A DNA stretch of 64,000 nucleotides from Aradus depressus (GCA_963662175.1 OY759223.1:4311549-4375548); one strand, 5' to 3'. Counted from the first letter of the stretch, positions 34,690-45,882 are shown. A program made the numbers and translations. The notes: a model not told the origin generated them from the sequence alone.

Positions 34690-35300
34690 AAAAAATTCAT
34701 ATATTAACATTGATGACGTCATCCGGACGCCCGGACACTGAAAAAGGAAAAAGAAAAAAAGTTATTTTTTGCCAATTTTGACCCTTCGAAACTTGGTCAA
34801 AAATGATTCTTTTTGGCTACTTTTTTTTTTATTTTGTTCAGCTCGGAGTTCTGCAGACGGCTATGTCGGAAAAAACATCATTTTGTTCATGAATAATATA
34901 CTTTTTTTGATGCAGAAAGTGGCATTTGGTGTCACGAGATAAGTAACACAGCTGTGTCTTTCGACATTTTTTTCGGACTTGCCAGAGACACTGCCGTGTT
35001 TCCTGATCTACTGTATTTATTAGTATTATTATTTTTGTACTCATACATTTTTAAGTATTTATTTATTCATTTTTTATTAATTTCATTTTATTGCTTTTGT
35101 ATATCTATAGGTATAGTATAAGGAAGTAGGTTTTGTAATCGTGCGAAAATTCAAAATCGAGGTTTCAAAGGAATTTTAGGTTTCAAAGTCTCCTGAATAC
35201 GTTTTGACCATTTTCGAGATGATGTCTGTCTGTGTGTGTATGTACAAACAAACCGAAAGGATCAAAGTTGTTTTAGTTATTGTCTTCTACAATTTTTAAA
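34690..35300. repeat. Duplicated 3' flank of group B genes
   Basis: 34697-35010 matches 18090-18393; 35111-35250 matches the dispersed repeat at 7590-7740. No gene is seen. Confidence 0.7.
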
Positions 35301-35308
35301 TATAGTTT

Positions 35309-35514
35309 GGGAGCCATGGTGGCCGTGCGGGCTAGAGCGTAGGGCTTTGTAAGCATGGTCTCAGCATGGTTTGCGGGTCCGAATCCCGTCCGGGAGTGAG
35401 TTTTATTTTGTAGATAGAATCCCTCCCGGGGCCATGGATGTCGTAAATAACTATATAATTCAGGGACAATGGCTAATATGCATCATACATAAGCAAAAAA
35501 AAAAAAAAAAAAAA
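35309..35514 (+). mobile_element. Second tRNA-derived SINE family, copy 2
   Basis: Head GGGAGCCATGGTGGCCGTGC with box A region and box B (GGGTCCGAATCCCG), a body containing CGTAAATAACTATATAATTC and a terminal run of A at 35494-35514. It lies in the 3' flank of gene 5. Confidence 0.85.
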
Positions 35515-35903
35515 ATTAAATAAACAGTCTTTCATTATTTCAATAACAGCTGGAGATTCCCCTAAAAAAAAAAAGTGTACACATTCTCTGTATCGATGGA
35601 AAGTAGACTTACTATTTATTCCAGTAACTTGTATTTTTATTTATTTTTTTTCACTTGAGGTATATTCGGAAGGAAAAAATTTAGGAAAATTTACAAAAAA
35701 TATTCATATATTGAGAAAATGCTTTTTATTGTACTATTGATATCACATGAAAGTTATAATTTGAAATTGAGCAAGTTGGAAATTTATGTTGGGAGTCTTT
35801 CGTCCCGCCTGACGATAAAACATCACTGTGAAGGGATATTTTTATCACCGGACTGTCCTCTAGGCTCCAGAGCAAGTTGTCTTGGGGATATTGAGTTGGT
35901 GGT

Positions 35904-38006
35904 TTAGTAAACGATGGACCTGTAGCCAGTGTGATAGGCAGATGGGATGATGCCTGCTGAGTAACCAGTTGGGATATAGCCAGCGGAGTAAGCAGATGGG
36001 ATATAGCCAGCTGAGTATGTGGTCGGGATGTAGCCAGCACCTCCATAGACGCCGGAGTAGAAGGGATATGTGCCAGTGCTCAGAAGAACGTCTTTCTTTG
36101 GTCGCTCCTGTTGCTCGACGGCGGGGAGGGCGAAGACGCAAGCGACTGCCACAGCGAGGAAAAACTGCACAAAAATAAGGGAAAAAATTAATAAAAATCA
36201 ATAAATATGAATAAGTAAAAATTAGCGAATGACAAATATTTCTGGTAAATTTCTGGTCACTCATTAAAGAATAAGATATGGTTATTTTTCAGCTATCTCA
36301 ATACAAAATATGTGCTAAATTGAGTAGTAGTACTGAGCTCTAGATCGCGGGTTCGAAACCCGGCCCATAGTTTATTTCATCTAGAAAGCAAAAAAAAAAT
36401 GCACGTCGTCCTTTGGATAGGAGGTTAAGCGATGGTCCCGAGTCTGTGCAATGTCACCCTAAGTGAATAAAAATCTGGTAGTAGGCGATATGATCTTGTA
36501 GTTTAATCTCGGACATGAGTCATAATAACTAACTAATTGTACTAAACTGTACATAATTCCAAATTAACTATGTCGATCAATAGTTCAAAATATTAAAATT
36601 TCTAAACTCTAAGCACTACATTTCCAAATCTAAGACCCTGATCCGAAATACAATTATATACTTTTGTAGTGCTTTCTAAGAACTGCAAAATACTCACTTA
36701 CTGTTCTTAGCGAATGCTTCTATTTTTCAAGATGCAAGCATTTTCAATTTCCTTCAAATTAAGACGGTAATTATAGTCAGTTATTATGAATCATGCCCGG
36801 GCTTCAATTATGAGGTCATATCACCTACTACCAGAGCGCTCTTTCGTCGCTATGATGGACATGAGTCCGACTCTACTCTGGGAGTCCTAAAATTTGCCTA
36901 CCCAGGTTTATTCACCTTCCAGTTAAAACACCTTAAGGATGCGGCCGTTTCGAACCCGCGATCTTGAGTTCTGTAGGCAAGCACGCTACCTCTGAACTCC
37001 CGGAACCCTCTTTGTCCCTTCCGTTAGGCACTGAAGATATTTCGAATGAAATTGAGAAAAGTGAACTGAAAACTCGCTCGAACAATATTTATTTACATTT
37101 TTTCAGAAAAAAAATTGTTCAAAATTTTGATTAATTTTTGTATATTCATAAATTGTACCTTATAACCGACAAAACAACAGTAAATAGTTTATATTGTACC
37201 TATTAGGTTTGCGATGTTCCATGGTGCTTACATTTTTCGTAACGCTCCGATTTATCAGCGATAGACCGGCTATCGATGAGATTCTAGTCGATATGTCAGG
37301 CAAGTCTTAGTACACGATAAAGCCCTAAAGGCCCTATAGATCCTAAAGGCCCTATCAATCCAATAGAAACTTGTGGCTAGAAAATTATATTTATATTTGA
37401 AGTTCATAACACATCTAATGATTTGCAGTGAAATAATTTAGCAGAGAAGGAAGGTTTATATGTATATCCAGAAGACGATAAGTAAAACTCGTATTAATGT
37501 TCAGCCATATGGACCATAAAGGTGTTAGGTTAAGACTGAAAGGGTAATGCTAAAGCCCTTATAACTCCAGATAGAATGAATATATAATTTTATATGTACA
37601 TCCAGAAGACATAGGAAGTTTAGAGATCGATTGATTTTCAGGCGGATCAGTCAAAACTAGTTTGGGTTAGGAGGGAAAGCGGAAACTTAATGGAGACCTG
37701 CATCTCTAACGCCTCCTTGCTATGTCAATCCCAAAATTATAAGTAATTTCCAAGCGTGGGAAATACATTGCTGGAGCGGGGGGAAATACAGTATAGAAGA
37801 GAACTGAGTGATCCTGAAAGCTTTTCCTATTAATTTCTGAAATTTTCCGAAAGTTTTTCAGAATAGAAAACGTGTCTGGACACTTAAGGGGCGTTACAAT
37901 ATAAGGGTTTCAGGGGAACTCAAAATTATGAAAATTGGATAGAATTAACAGTTCTGCAGAAGAAATAATCCAAAAAAGTACTTACGAGGAAGTTGATAAA
38001 AGCCAT
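35904..38006 (-). CDS. Small secreted YSAGYIP-repeat protein, paralogue gene 5 (group B)
   Basis: Exon 1 (38006-37986) encodes MAFINFL; exon 2 (36164-35904), phase 0, intron about 1.8 kb. The 93-residue product has a signal peptide ending near VFALPA, then VEQQERPKKDVLLSTGTYPF, a Gly/Tyr stretch YSGVYGGAG and about four 9-residue units (the last AGIIPSAYH) before HTGYRSIVY. It combines the N-terminus of gene 2 with the GTYP insert and C-terminus of gene 3, so gene conversion or shared descent in the cluster is plausible. Polyadenylation signal at 35725-35730. Function unknown. Confidence 0.85.
36326..36535 (+). mobile_element. Shortened SINE in intron of gene 5
   Basis: Box B GGTTCGAAACCCGG is kept; the body has a large internal deletion before CTGGTAGTAGGCGATATG. 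Older tail CATAATAACTAACT. Confidence 0.75.
36778..37010 (-). mobile_element. Second SINE in intron of gene 5
   Basis: Reverse copy with a shortened middle; the tRNA head is present (TTTCGAACCCGCGATC on plus). Opposite orientation to the SINE 250 bp away. Confidence 0.75.
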
Positions 38007-38037
38007 TTTTGAATGATTGTCAGGTTGTCTAGGAGAC

Positions 38038-38074
38038 TACTGTACCCTAATCTACTATAGCTCAACTATTTATA
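38038..38074 (-). promoter_or_regulatory. TATA box and initiator of gene 5
   Basis: TATAAATAGT on minus at 38074-38065, initiator CAGTAGTC about 30 bp downstream; identical block to genes 2 and 3. Confidence 0.7.
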
Positions 38075-38334
38075 GTGGAAACTTTCCAAAGAGTGGGGGT
38101 TTTTGAACGAAAATAAGAAAAGAAATTTTTTTTGTTGAAAAGAAGATTGTGGACGAGCCCACCCTAAGCTGTCCTGCCCCAAGGCCGAAACAGCATTCTG
38201 TGAGGACTGCCGAGGTCGATGATCTCGTAGGCCTCACCCAAACCAATATTTAGCAAAATGGATCACCTCAAATCATAAAATGTCCAACAATTCCCGATTA
38301 TTTTTCTTATTTACCTATATATATTCCCAACTGA

Positions 38335-38678
38335 GGGCGCCGGTAGCTGAGTGGTATGCGCGCTTGTCTTCTGAGCTCAAAATCGTGGGTTCGAAACCCG
38401 ACCGAAGCCCTTAGTTTATTTTATCTGGGAGGTAAAATAAACTTAAGCACGCCGTCCTTCGGATGGGATGTTAAGCGATGGTCCCGAGCCTGTACGATGT
38501 CAGGTACTCGTTAATGAACCCCACCCTAGGTGAATAAAAAGTTAGGATAGGCAAAATTTAGAACTCCCATATTAGAGTCGAGCTCATGTCCACGCTCATG
38601 TGACGAAAGAGCGCTCTGGTAGTAGGCGATATGACCTTGTAGTTAAAGCCCGGGCATGAGTCATAAAACCATAACCTA
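38335..38678 (+). mobile_element. Full-length SINE copy
   Basis: GGGCGCCGGTAGCTGAGTGG head, box B, body hairpin and a tail ACCATAACCT intermediate between the two tail types. No clear target duplication. Confidence 0.85.
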
Positions 38679-38799
38679 TGTTCACAACTACATATTTTCA
38701 TGAATATGTTTAAGTTGAGAAATGTCAAGTGACATGATTGTACAGCTGAGGAACTTGACCAGACTGGGCTGGAGCAGGTCACTCTGCCATGCAAGATGT

Positions 38800-39170
38800 C
38801 TTGCTAACTTAACATAAAAACCCCAATAGCTGCCGTTGCAATGAATATATTGACAAGAAATTTCAAATATAAATTTGAAGCTTTATAAGAACCACATCTA
38901 TTAATTTTCTTCGGAATCAGTAGAAAGGGAGGGGGGATCAAAGGAGAACCTCAAAAAACTTCCTACGTAATGAATGTATCGAAATGAAATTGTACATAAA
39001 AATTCAAAACCCCGTAAGAGTACAACTTATCATTTTCCGCAAGATCGTTCAAAGGGAAACCCTACTGACTGCCGATGTAATGTATCGACAGAAAATTTAG
39101 TTTGAGGATTCAGAAGTCATGTTAATCAATATTGACAGCTAAATCCAGCTAACTTGTCCTGGAGAAGTAC
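38800..39170 (+). repeat. Repeat R copy
   Basis: Three successive R modules, each with the CGATGTAATGAATG core or a variant and the TTTTCGG/CAGTC segment. No gene. Confidence 0.6.
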
Positions 39171-39379
39171 ATACAACTTTAGCTTTCGTAGAACATAAAA
39201 CGTGTTTTTTTTAAAGCCTTTTTCACGCTTTTTAGTCTTATGTGTGATTCTATTCACAAAATAAAGTCAATCTCTGTTCGTATATTCCTTTTTACCTTTT
39301 TTTCAATGATAGGGGGAAAAAAAAGGAAATTGACTGTTTTTAAAGAGAGTTAGACAAAAATAAAGGTGTCATAAAAAGA

Positions 39380-39528
39380 GGCCAGGATCTCAGACAAGCC
39401 CCAAGACCAGGATCTCTGGCGACCCCCAAGATCAGAATCTCTGGCAAGCCCCAAGACCAGGATCTCTGGCAAGCCCCAAGACCAGAATCTCTGACAAGTC
39501 CCAAGATCAGAATCTCTGGCGAGCCACC
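39380..39528. repeat. 25-bp minisatellite, about 6 units
   Basis: Units such as CAGGATCTCTGGCAAGCCCC followed by AAGAC repeat with substitutions (CAGAATCTC, GACCCCC). Confidence 0.85.
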
Positions 39529-39839
39529 TTACCGCTAAGGTAGCATGAAGCTCTGACAGGACTTAAAATAAAATAAGTCAGTTTAAATGATCTGATGACA
39601 CATGAAAAATATTTGTATTTATTGAAGAAACAAAATGGTAAAAACTTACACAGTATCAAAAATGATCTCATATTTTTTCGGTGACAATTAGAATCGATAA
39701 CGAAACATTGTCACATTAGTCATGGTAAAATAATTTTAGTTGGTTAGACAGAATTCAGTATTTTATAAAGTCTTTTTTGCCTTTTGTTCAAATGTTGGGT
39801 GTATCCGATCTGCATAATATCTGGGGCCTCGCTGCGCCG

Positions 39840-40327
39840 CACAGTGTGAAATTTATGAGTTTTGATTTTAAAAATTCGAGCCCCCACTCAATTTTTGATC
39901 AATTTGGATGAAACTAGGTGCAAAATATTTGTGAAAGCTGGATTTTTATCAGGTAACTGCGGGTTTCACAGTCAAGGTATTATATGCCAATTGACAGCTG
40001 CCAAAACCCCGCGAAAATTTTAAGAAATTTTAATTTATTTTGTTAACGGATTATTACAACTTAAATTAATGTTTTTTGGGTCGCTGATTACGAATTCAAA
40101 TTCTTATTTCAGCCAAAAGTGGTCCTAATGTTGTCATTTTGTCCTAAAGGGGTCCAAATTCAATATATTGGCTATTTTCGCCACTGGCATATAATACCTT
40201 GATCGTGAAACCTGCAGTTATCTGATAAAAAGCCAGCTTTCACCGATATTTTGCACCTAGTTTCATCCAAATTGATCAAAAATTGAGCGGGGGCTCGAAT
40301 TTTGAAAATCAAAAATTTCACACTGTG
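39840..40327. mobile_element. Transib-like MITE
   Basis: A 488-bp element with terminal inverted repeats about 155 bp long, ending CACAGTGTGAAATTT on both strands. It is flanked by 5-bp duplications CGCCG at 39835-39839 and 40328-40332. Transib DNA transposons, relatives of the RAG1 recombinase, have termini beginning CACAGTG (the same heptamer as V(D)J signal sequences) and make 5-bp GC-rich duplications, so ends and target both fit. The centre (about 39995-40175) has no coding capacity, making it non-autonomous. Assignment rests on termini and duplication length only. Confidence 0.75.
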
Positions 40328-40334
40328 CGCCGGG

Positions 40335-42715
40335 CCCACAGGCTAGAGGAGAAATGAGCAGCCACCCCCGGGGGTGGTGTGTCTCACGATGCCACCTGTA
40401 CACTCCCCACACCTGTTGGTCTCCAACTTCTGTTAACTTCTTCTCAATTCCTCAATGAAAGTCCTCTCTATAATCCCGTCCACACACACACACGTTCTAC
40501 TTTCAAGATGGTCCATATTGTTATGAAGTAAAACATAACTTTTCTCTGAAATAAAACATTTCATGTTTCACTTCGTAACAATATAGATGATTTAAATATC
40601 GATTAATCGACTCTGGATATATCTTCGATGTATCGATCACTAATAAGGAGTAGGTCCACTGCACAGTTCCACAGACTCCCCTTTTATCTCTTTCCTCCGC
40701 CAGTTCTTCTTTTCAATTCTAGATCCATTAGGAAGTAATAAAATTTGCTAATTTTTTTAAATTATTCAATCATTAATTATCTGCCTTTTCTTTCAGAAAT
40801 GTCCTGAAAGATACTGCGGAAGTTAATTCAATTTTCATTACTTCATTTCTTCAAGAAAAATATACCATCTGAATCTAAGAAAATTGTTTTAATTTTATAG
40901 GGCGTATTTCCAATCGGTAAATGCAGTGGAGCTGGTAGACGGTTCTGGCTAAACCAAGCCGGTTCCTGGCGACTGCGGAACTGGTAATTTGAATTTTCCG
41001 GTCAACGGTTCCAAACCCGTACACGGGCCACGGTTCCAGATTTTCACAAGCTTTCCTAAAATCTGAAAGCTTACAGGTTTTTTAGTTTTCGCTTTTGAAG
41101 ATCCTTCGAACTCCAAATTTAGTGAAAACCCGACTTACATATTAGTTTCATCCTCCCTCTAAATTTTCAATCTCTTCATTTCGTTGACTCTTCCTTCTGT
41201 TTTTACGTTTTTGAGGATCCTTTGATCTCCGAATTTGACGCTACCTCTAAACATGATTTTGAACCCTGACTCGGGTTCAAGCATGGTTCGAGACGTGGAT
41301 CTGGGTCTGGCGCCCTCAAATAAGGGAAAAGGTCATCAATCAAGAGATTGAAGGTATAGATGGAGAGTAGAAACATACGTAAAAGACAGGGTGTAACCTC
41401 AAATATAGGGGTCAAAGGCCCTCAAAAGTGCCATAACAGAAGTCAAGAGTCCGCCAAATAAAGACACAGAACGTTTAGAGGGAGAGTGGAAACTTACATG
41501 TAACTGTGTGTAGCCTCAAATTCAGGGGTCCTTCTAGCCCCGATTCTTCATGATTTCTGAAAACACAATAATACAGCAATGTAGATAGACTTAAACTTTC
41601 TGAACCCTCACGCTTTAGTTTTCGATTTTGAAGGACCGATCGATCTCGATCAAATTTGAGTCAAAACGAGACTCACTCATTAGTTTCAGCTCTCCCTCTA
41701 AATCGTATTTCTCTTGTTTTGTTGGACCCTTCCTTCACTTCTGTTCTTCCTCTTTTGAGGGATCTTCCATCTTTATATTTGAGGCTAAATCCCAACTTAC
41801 AATTAGACATATGGTCAAAACGTATTTGAGGACCTTGAAACTTGAATTATTAAGGTAAAAATCGTCAATTAAACATATTTTTCTGATTTAAAATTGTTTG
41901 TGTAAATAAAACCAAAAGACGATTTTACGATTTAAAAAAAATAATTGACATTAATGAAATAATTGAGACAATCAAAACATTGCTCTAATCACATGTACAC
42001 CCCCCCCCCCCCCCCCCCCTTCCTGTCTGTTCTTCTAAGGAGAATTTCCAGCTACGGGTTGGACACTTGCCCAGTTATGAGTTTTCATATGAATTGTAAA
42101 TTGTATAATATTTATATTTACAGTCATTAAATATCAGAATATGTCATAAATCTATAGTTTTGGAGCGGCAAATGTGTCCTTGGAGATATGTTAAACACAC
42201 ATCTGACTGAAACTGTGAAGGATTACTCTGGAGATACGATATTCCAAGAAGGAAGACACTGCTAACTCTCAACAGAAGTCTTCTGGAGGAGGTTGTTTTC
42301 ATATTTGATTTACAAAACCCATCACAACTTAACTGTTACCAAATTCAGGACAGTCTTTCCAAACAGTGAGTTTTTTTCTGTTAATCTTCTATAAACTCTT
42401 TTATAACTTTGCTTTTAAAAGAAAGAGCAGAGGCAAAGAAAAGCGACATCAGTAAACTTTCCGTTTGTCGATCTCTCTTTTTGCGTTGATTTCCCCCATT
42501 CTACTTCAGTGTCTCAGATCAAGGAAATGTTTAAAGTTCTGCAGTATATTATTACTTCCAAAGTCATACTACGTATAAGGGAAGACAATTTTTTTTAGGT
42601 TTGAAATGTTCTTTCTGGAACAAAGCAGTTCTTTTGCCTCCATATATCCGAAAGAAGTGATCCTTTCTGAGAGTCAATCATTATTTCTTCCCCATAGAGG
42701 AAGTTAAAAGTGTCT
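40335..42715. other. Non-coding region with modular imperfect repeats and poly-C
   Basis: Between about 41090 and 41830 a motif set (CTCCCTCTAAAT, then TTCCTTC and TTTTGAGG-ATC) occurs twice in direct orientation and once inverted (41405-41525), suggesting a degraded repeat cluster. A C-run of about 20 lies at 42001-42020. No protein family is recognised in the short open stretches. Confidence 0.45.
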
Positions 42716-42918
42716 TTTTACCTGTCTGTCTGTGAACACGATAACTACCGGTAGAATGAATGTAGCGGCACAGCTTTATATGTGCATCCAGAACCCTCAA
42801 AACACCAATTCATTTTCAGTCAAATTGGCCGGAGGAAATGGGGGGGAGTTAGGGGGAGGCATAACACTAGTAACTGCATATAAATAAAAGACGTTGTCTT
42901 CCCATTGTTTTATTTTAG

Positions 42919-42960
42919 ACCAGAACCGGTTTTCGACGCAACAACGTCATCATCAGTGGT
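42919..42960 (-). ncRNA. Hammerhead-ribozyme-like motif, left arm
   Basis: Read on minus, 42 nt: stem I ACCA pairs with the final TGGT; core CTGATGA; one extra T; stem II GACGT/GCGTC around TGTT; GAA; stem III AACCGGTT, self-complementary with no loop; cleavage-site C. All invariant core bases are present. A loopless palindromic stem III fits the dimer-forming minimal hammerheads described in Penelope-like elements and retrozymes. The extra T before stem II is atypical and may reduce or abolish activity. Confidence 0.55.
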
Positions 42961-43140
42961 TCATCTATGATAGAATAATAAAATATACAAATAATGAAAA
43001 ATATAAACAACTATTAAAGCATCAGGGTACAGAGTAACAAGATAAAAATTATAAACTTACCCCAGTCATGTTTAAGTTTATAATTTTTTTTGTTCCTCTG
43101 TACCCTGACGCTTTAAGAGTTGTTTATACTTTTCATTATT

Positions 43141-43751
43141 CTTGTCATCCCATTCCCATCCAGATAATCCCCCCCGAAGACTGAGGCGGCGCTGGCCGAG
43201 AGACCTGCTACTGTAGCAAAAATATTTAGGGAGTGCCGGTGATGACGAGCTTCTCCCCTTATGTAATTCTCTTACCTTCAACTCTCCTCCTTCTTGGCCT
43301 GCCTCCACTGCTGGACAGTGATTGGTGGGGGCGAGAAGGCAGAAGGATCACTCACGCACCCACGGCCTCCCCTGCCCCCATTAAGTTGGAGGGATGGCGA
43401 TGGCAGAGAACCGGGGTGTTTCGAGGAGTCTCGAGTTGAAGGCTTTCATGTTCATTTTATTCTATCTTTATTATTATATTATTTTTATGTTTATGTTTAT
43501 TATTATTTAAATTTAATATTTTTTTCTGTTTTGTAGGTACATATTATATTATTTGCATAGTTTTTTTTTTCTTTACTATTATTTTGTACATAATCATATT
43601 CTTTCGATGTATATATATATATATATATATATATTTTTTCTCTCTCTCTTTCTTTTAATGTATATTTTCATGTTTTGTTATTCATCAAATTTACTCATGG
43701 TTTATACTGATTATAAATATTCAAAATAAAGAATAATTATTAACGAATTTC
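43141..43751 (+). mobile_element. 5'-truncated retroelement insertion in the foldback arm, 13-bp target duplication
   Basis: Flanked by acttttcattatt at 43128-43140 and 43752-43764. The insert is GC-rich at its left (43150-43440) and AT-rich at its right, ending AAAATAAAGAATAATTATTAACG. The duplication and a 3'-end-like terminus suggest LINE-type insertion in plus orientation. No polymerase is encoded and I do not recognise the short open frames. A related start (CTCATTCCCATCC) at 44345 suggests another copy, itself hit by a SINE. Confidence 0.65.
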
Positions 43752-43793
43752 ACTTTTCATTATTTGTATATTTTATTATTCTATCATGGATGA

Positions 43794-43835
43794 ACCACTG
43801 ATGATGAGGCTGTTGCGTCGAAAACCGGTTCTGGT
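43794..43835 (+). ncRNA. Hammerhead-ribozyme-like motif, right arm
   Basis: Same 42-nt layout as the left-arm copy: ACCA, CTGATGA, T, GAGGC-TGTT-GCGTC, GAA, AACCGGTT, C, TGGT. Stem II has one G-G mismatch relative to the left arm; everything in the core is kept. Predicted cleavage lies after C at 43831. Confidence 0.5.
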
Positions 43836-43919
43836 CTAAAATAGAAAAATAAAACAGTGGGAAGACAACGTCTTTTATTTCTATTAGAAATCTCCTCCCA
43901 CAACATCTATCACATATGA

Positions 43920-44110
43920 CTAATAACTACCGTTGTAATGAATGTATTGACACGAAATTTAGAGTAAGGATTCGGAAGCCACTATGTGTGTCAAATATTG
44001 AGTTTTATAGAAAACGGTCAATTATCATTGGAGGGAGAGCCAAAACGTCAATTAATCGATATTAATTCGTACTGGAGAAGTACATTGCCGGTGATTCACC
44101 GACTAATTAT
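43920..44110 (+). repeat. Repeat R, right part interrupted by the foldback element
   Basis: R modules continue from 42715-42880 across the foldback insertion and end with GCCGGTGATTCACCGAC. Confidence 0.6.
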
Positions 44111-44460
44111 TTCTAGAGACCTTAGCGTTTAGTCAAAGCAACTCCTTTCATTTCCGTACATTACCCTTATAGTATTGTGTCTGTCTATGATGTCAGTGTT
44201 CCTTTAGACACCAGACTATACGAGGGATCTGTTGAATGCCGGCTCTCTTCGGAAATAAAACAGTAAGAAAACGTATTTTATTCCTATGACAACTAAGCTT
44301 TTGTTCTGTCTCTTACTTAGGGACTTCTGAATCATCATACCAAATTTTATGTGTTATCCTCTCATTCCCATCCTGACAGTCCTCCCCGCCGCTTGAACAG
44401 GAGGTGGCCTCGCAATCTTCTCTCTGAGGATAGTAAATAATGACAATTAACTTTCGAGGG

Positions 44461-44747
44461 TTCGAAACCCGACCGAGGCCCTTAGTTTATTTTATCTGGA
44501 AGGTAAAATAAACTTAAGCACGTAGTCCTTCGGATGGGACGTTAAGCGATGGTCCCCGAGCCTGTACGATGTCAGGTGCTCGTTAAAGACCCTACCCTAG
44601 GTAAATAAAAATTTAGGGTAGGCAAAATTTAGGACTCCCACAGTTGAGTCGGGCACATGTCCACCAGAGTGACGAAAGAGCGCTCTGGTAGTAGGCGATA
44701 TGACCTCGTAGTCAAAGCCCGGGCATGAGTCAAAACCTAACCTAACC
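44461..44747 (+). mobile_element. SINE truncated at box B, 13-bp target duplication
   Basis: Flanked by taactttcgaggg at 44448-44460 and 44748-44760. Starts TTCGAAACCCG inside box B, so box A is absent; tail CCTAACCTAACC. Confidence 0.9.
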
Positions 44748-45040
44748 TAACTTTCGAGGGAATGTCAGCGCTGGCTGGCTTCTCCCATCAACTGACGTTG
44801 TTAAATATATTTTTTTTTTGATCACATATTTGCTTATTATGTATTTATTGTATATAGATTGCAAATATAATTTTAAAGAAATTTTATGTTGAGAAGTGCG
44901 TCACATCGACAATTATTTTGCGCCACCTCTAACTCCTCCCTTCATTCTTTTGGCTGGTCTGCTTAAAATTAATAGGTGTCGTTCTATGTGGTTTTAGACA
45001 CACATATAAACTTTCGTGTCGATATATTCATTATATCAGG

Positions 45041-45336
45041 TTAGGTTCGGTTTTATGACTCATGCCCGGGCTTTAACTACGAGGTCATATCGCCTACTAC
45101 CAGAGCGCTCTTTCGTCACTCTGGTGGACATGAGCCTGACTCTACTGTTAGAGTCCTCAATTTTGCCTACCCTAAATTTTTATTCACCTAGGGTAGGGGT
45201 CTTTAACGAGTACCTGACATCGTACAGGCTCGGGACAATCACTTAACGTCTCATCCTAATAAGGACGGCGTGATTAAGTTTATTTTACCTCCCAAATAAA
45301 ATAAACTAAGGGCCTCGGTCGGGTTTCGAACCCACG
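45041..45336 (-). mobile_element. SINE truncated at box B, 14-bp target duplication
   Basis: Flanked by ttcattatatcagg at 45027-45040 and 45337-45350. Read on minus it starts CGTGGGTTCGAAACC and ends in an AACCT-type tail. It is inserted into an R-family module. Confidence 0.9.
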
Positions 45337-45882
45337 TTCATTATATCAGGAATTATGGGGTTCACAAACACCAGATTTTTGTAATTAGGGAATCAGAAAA
45401 CATAAAACTCAGTAAAAATTCAACAATGAATTTCTGACCGATATCATAAATTTCTCTCTACTTCGTACAGCTTTTTTGAAAAGTTTTTTGGCAATAACAT
45501 TTTTGCTATGCACCAAGTTTCCCAAAATAGTGAATTGCTTCTTAGTTTCAGATGAGAATAAAACCTATATAAAGTTATTGGTGAACATTGTGCTCACATT
45601 CAAGAACCTTTAAATTCGATCTACATTTTGTTTTCAAAAGCCTCTTCAGACATCAACATCAGACACAAATCAAAAAAAAAATTCAATGTGGCCTGTAGTC
45701 TTTAAGTTTTGTTTACGTGTTTTTGAGGAAATCCTCAATATCCTGGTATAAAAGTACTTTTTTTTACTCTTCTGGGTTCAGGAAATATATTTGTGAATAT
45801 TGAAAATAAAGGAGTTAAGTGAGATGATGCGAGGAGGGGGTGTTATTTAATCGGTCAGAAATTCGACGTTACGTTTTACCGG

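Larger units (their letters stand above)
42882..43880. mobile_element. Foldback element with hammerhead-like motifs, Penelope-like remnant candidate
   Basis: Left arm 42882-43058 and right arm 43070-43140 plus 43765-43880 are inverted copies of one about 180-bp sequence (AAATAAAAGACGTTGTCTTC at the outer end), separated by about 11 bp. The right arm is interrupted by an insertion (43141-43751). Each arm contains a hammerhead-like motif. Inverted terminal repeats with hammerhead ribozymes are known from Penelope-like retroelements; no GIY-YIG or reverse transcriptase is present here, so the assignment is inference. It lies within an R-family repeat. Confidence 0.65.

Noticed and set aside
42001..42020. 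Long poly-C and poly-G tracts (also 31366-31386 and 29716-29727) as structural elements
   Set aside because: Homopolymer length is unreliable in assemblies and nothing nearby depends on them.
43233..43536. Two overlapping 68- and 80-codon ORFs in the GC-rich part of the inserted retroelement
   Set aside because: No recognisable domain and they lie in a 5'-truncated insertion.
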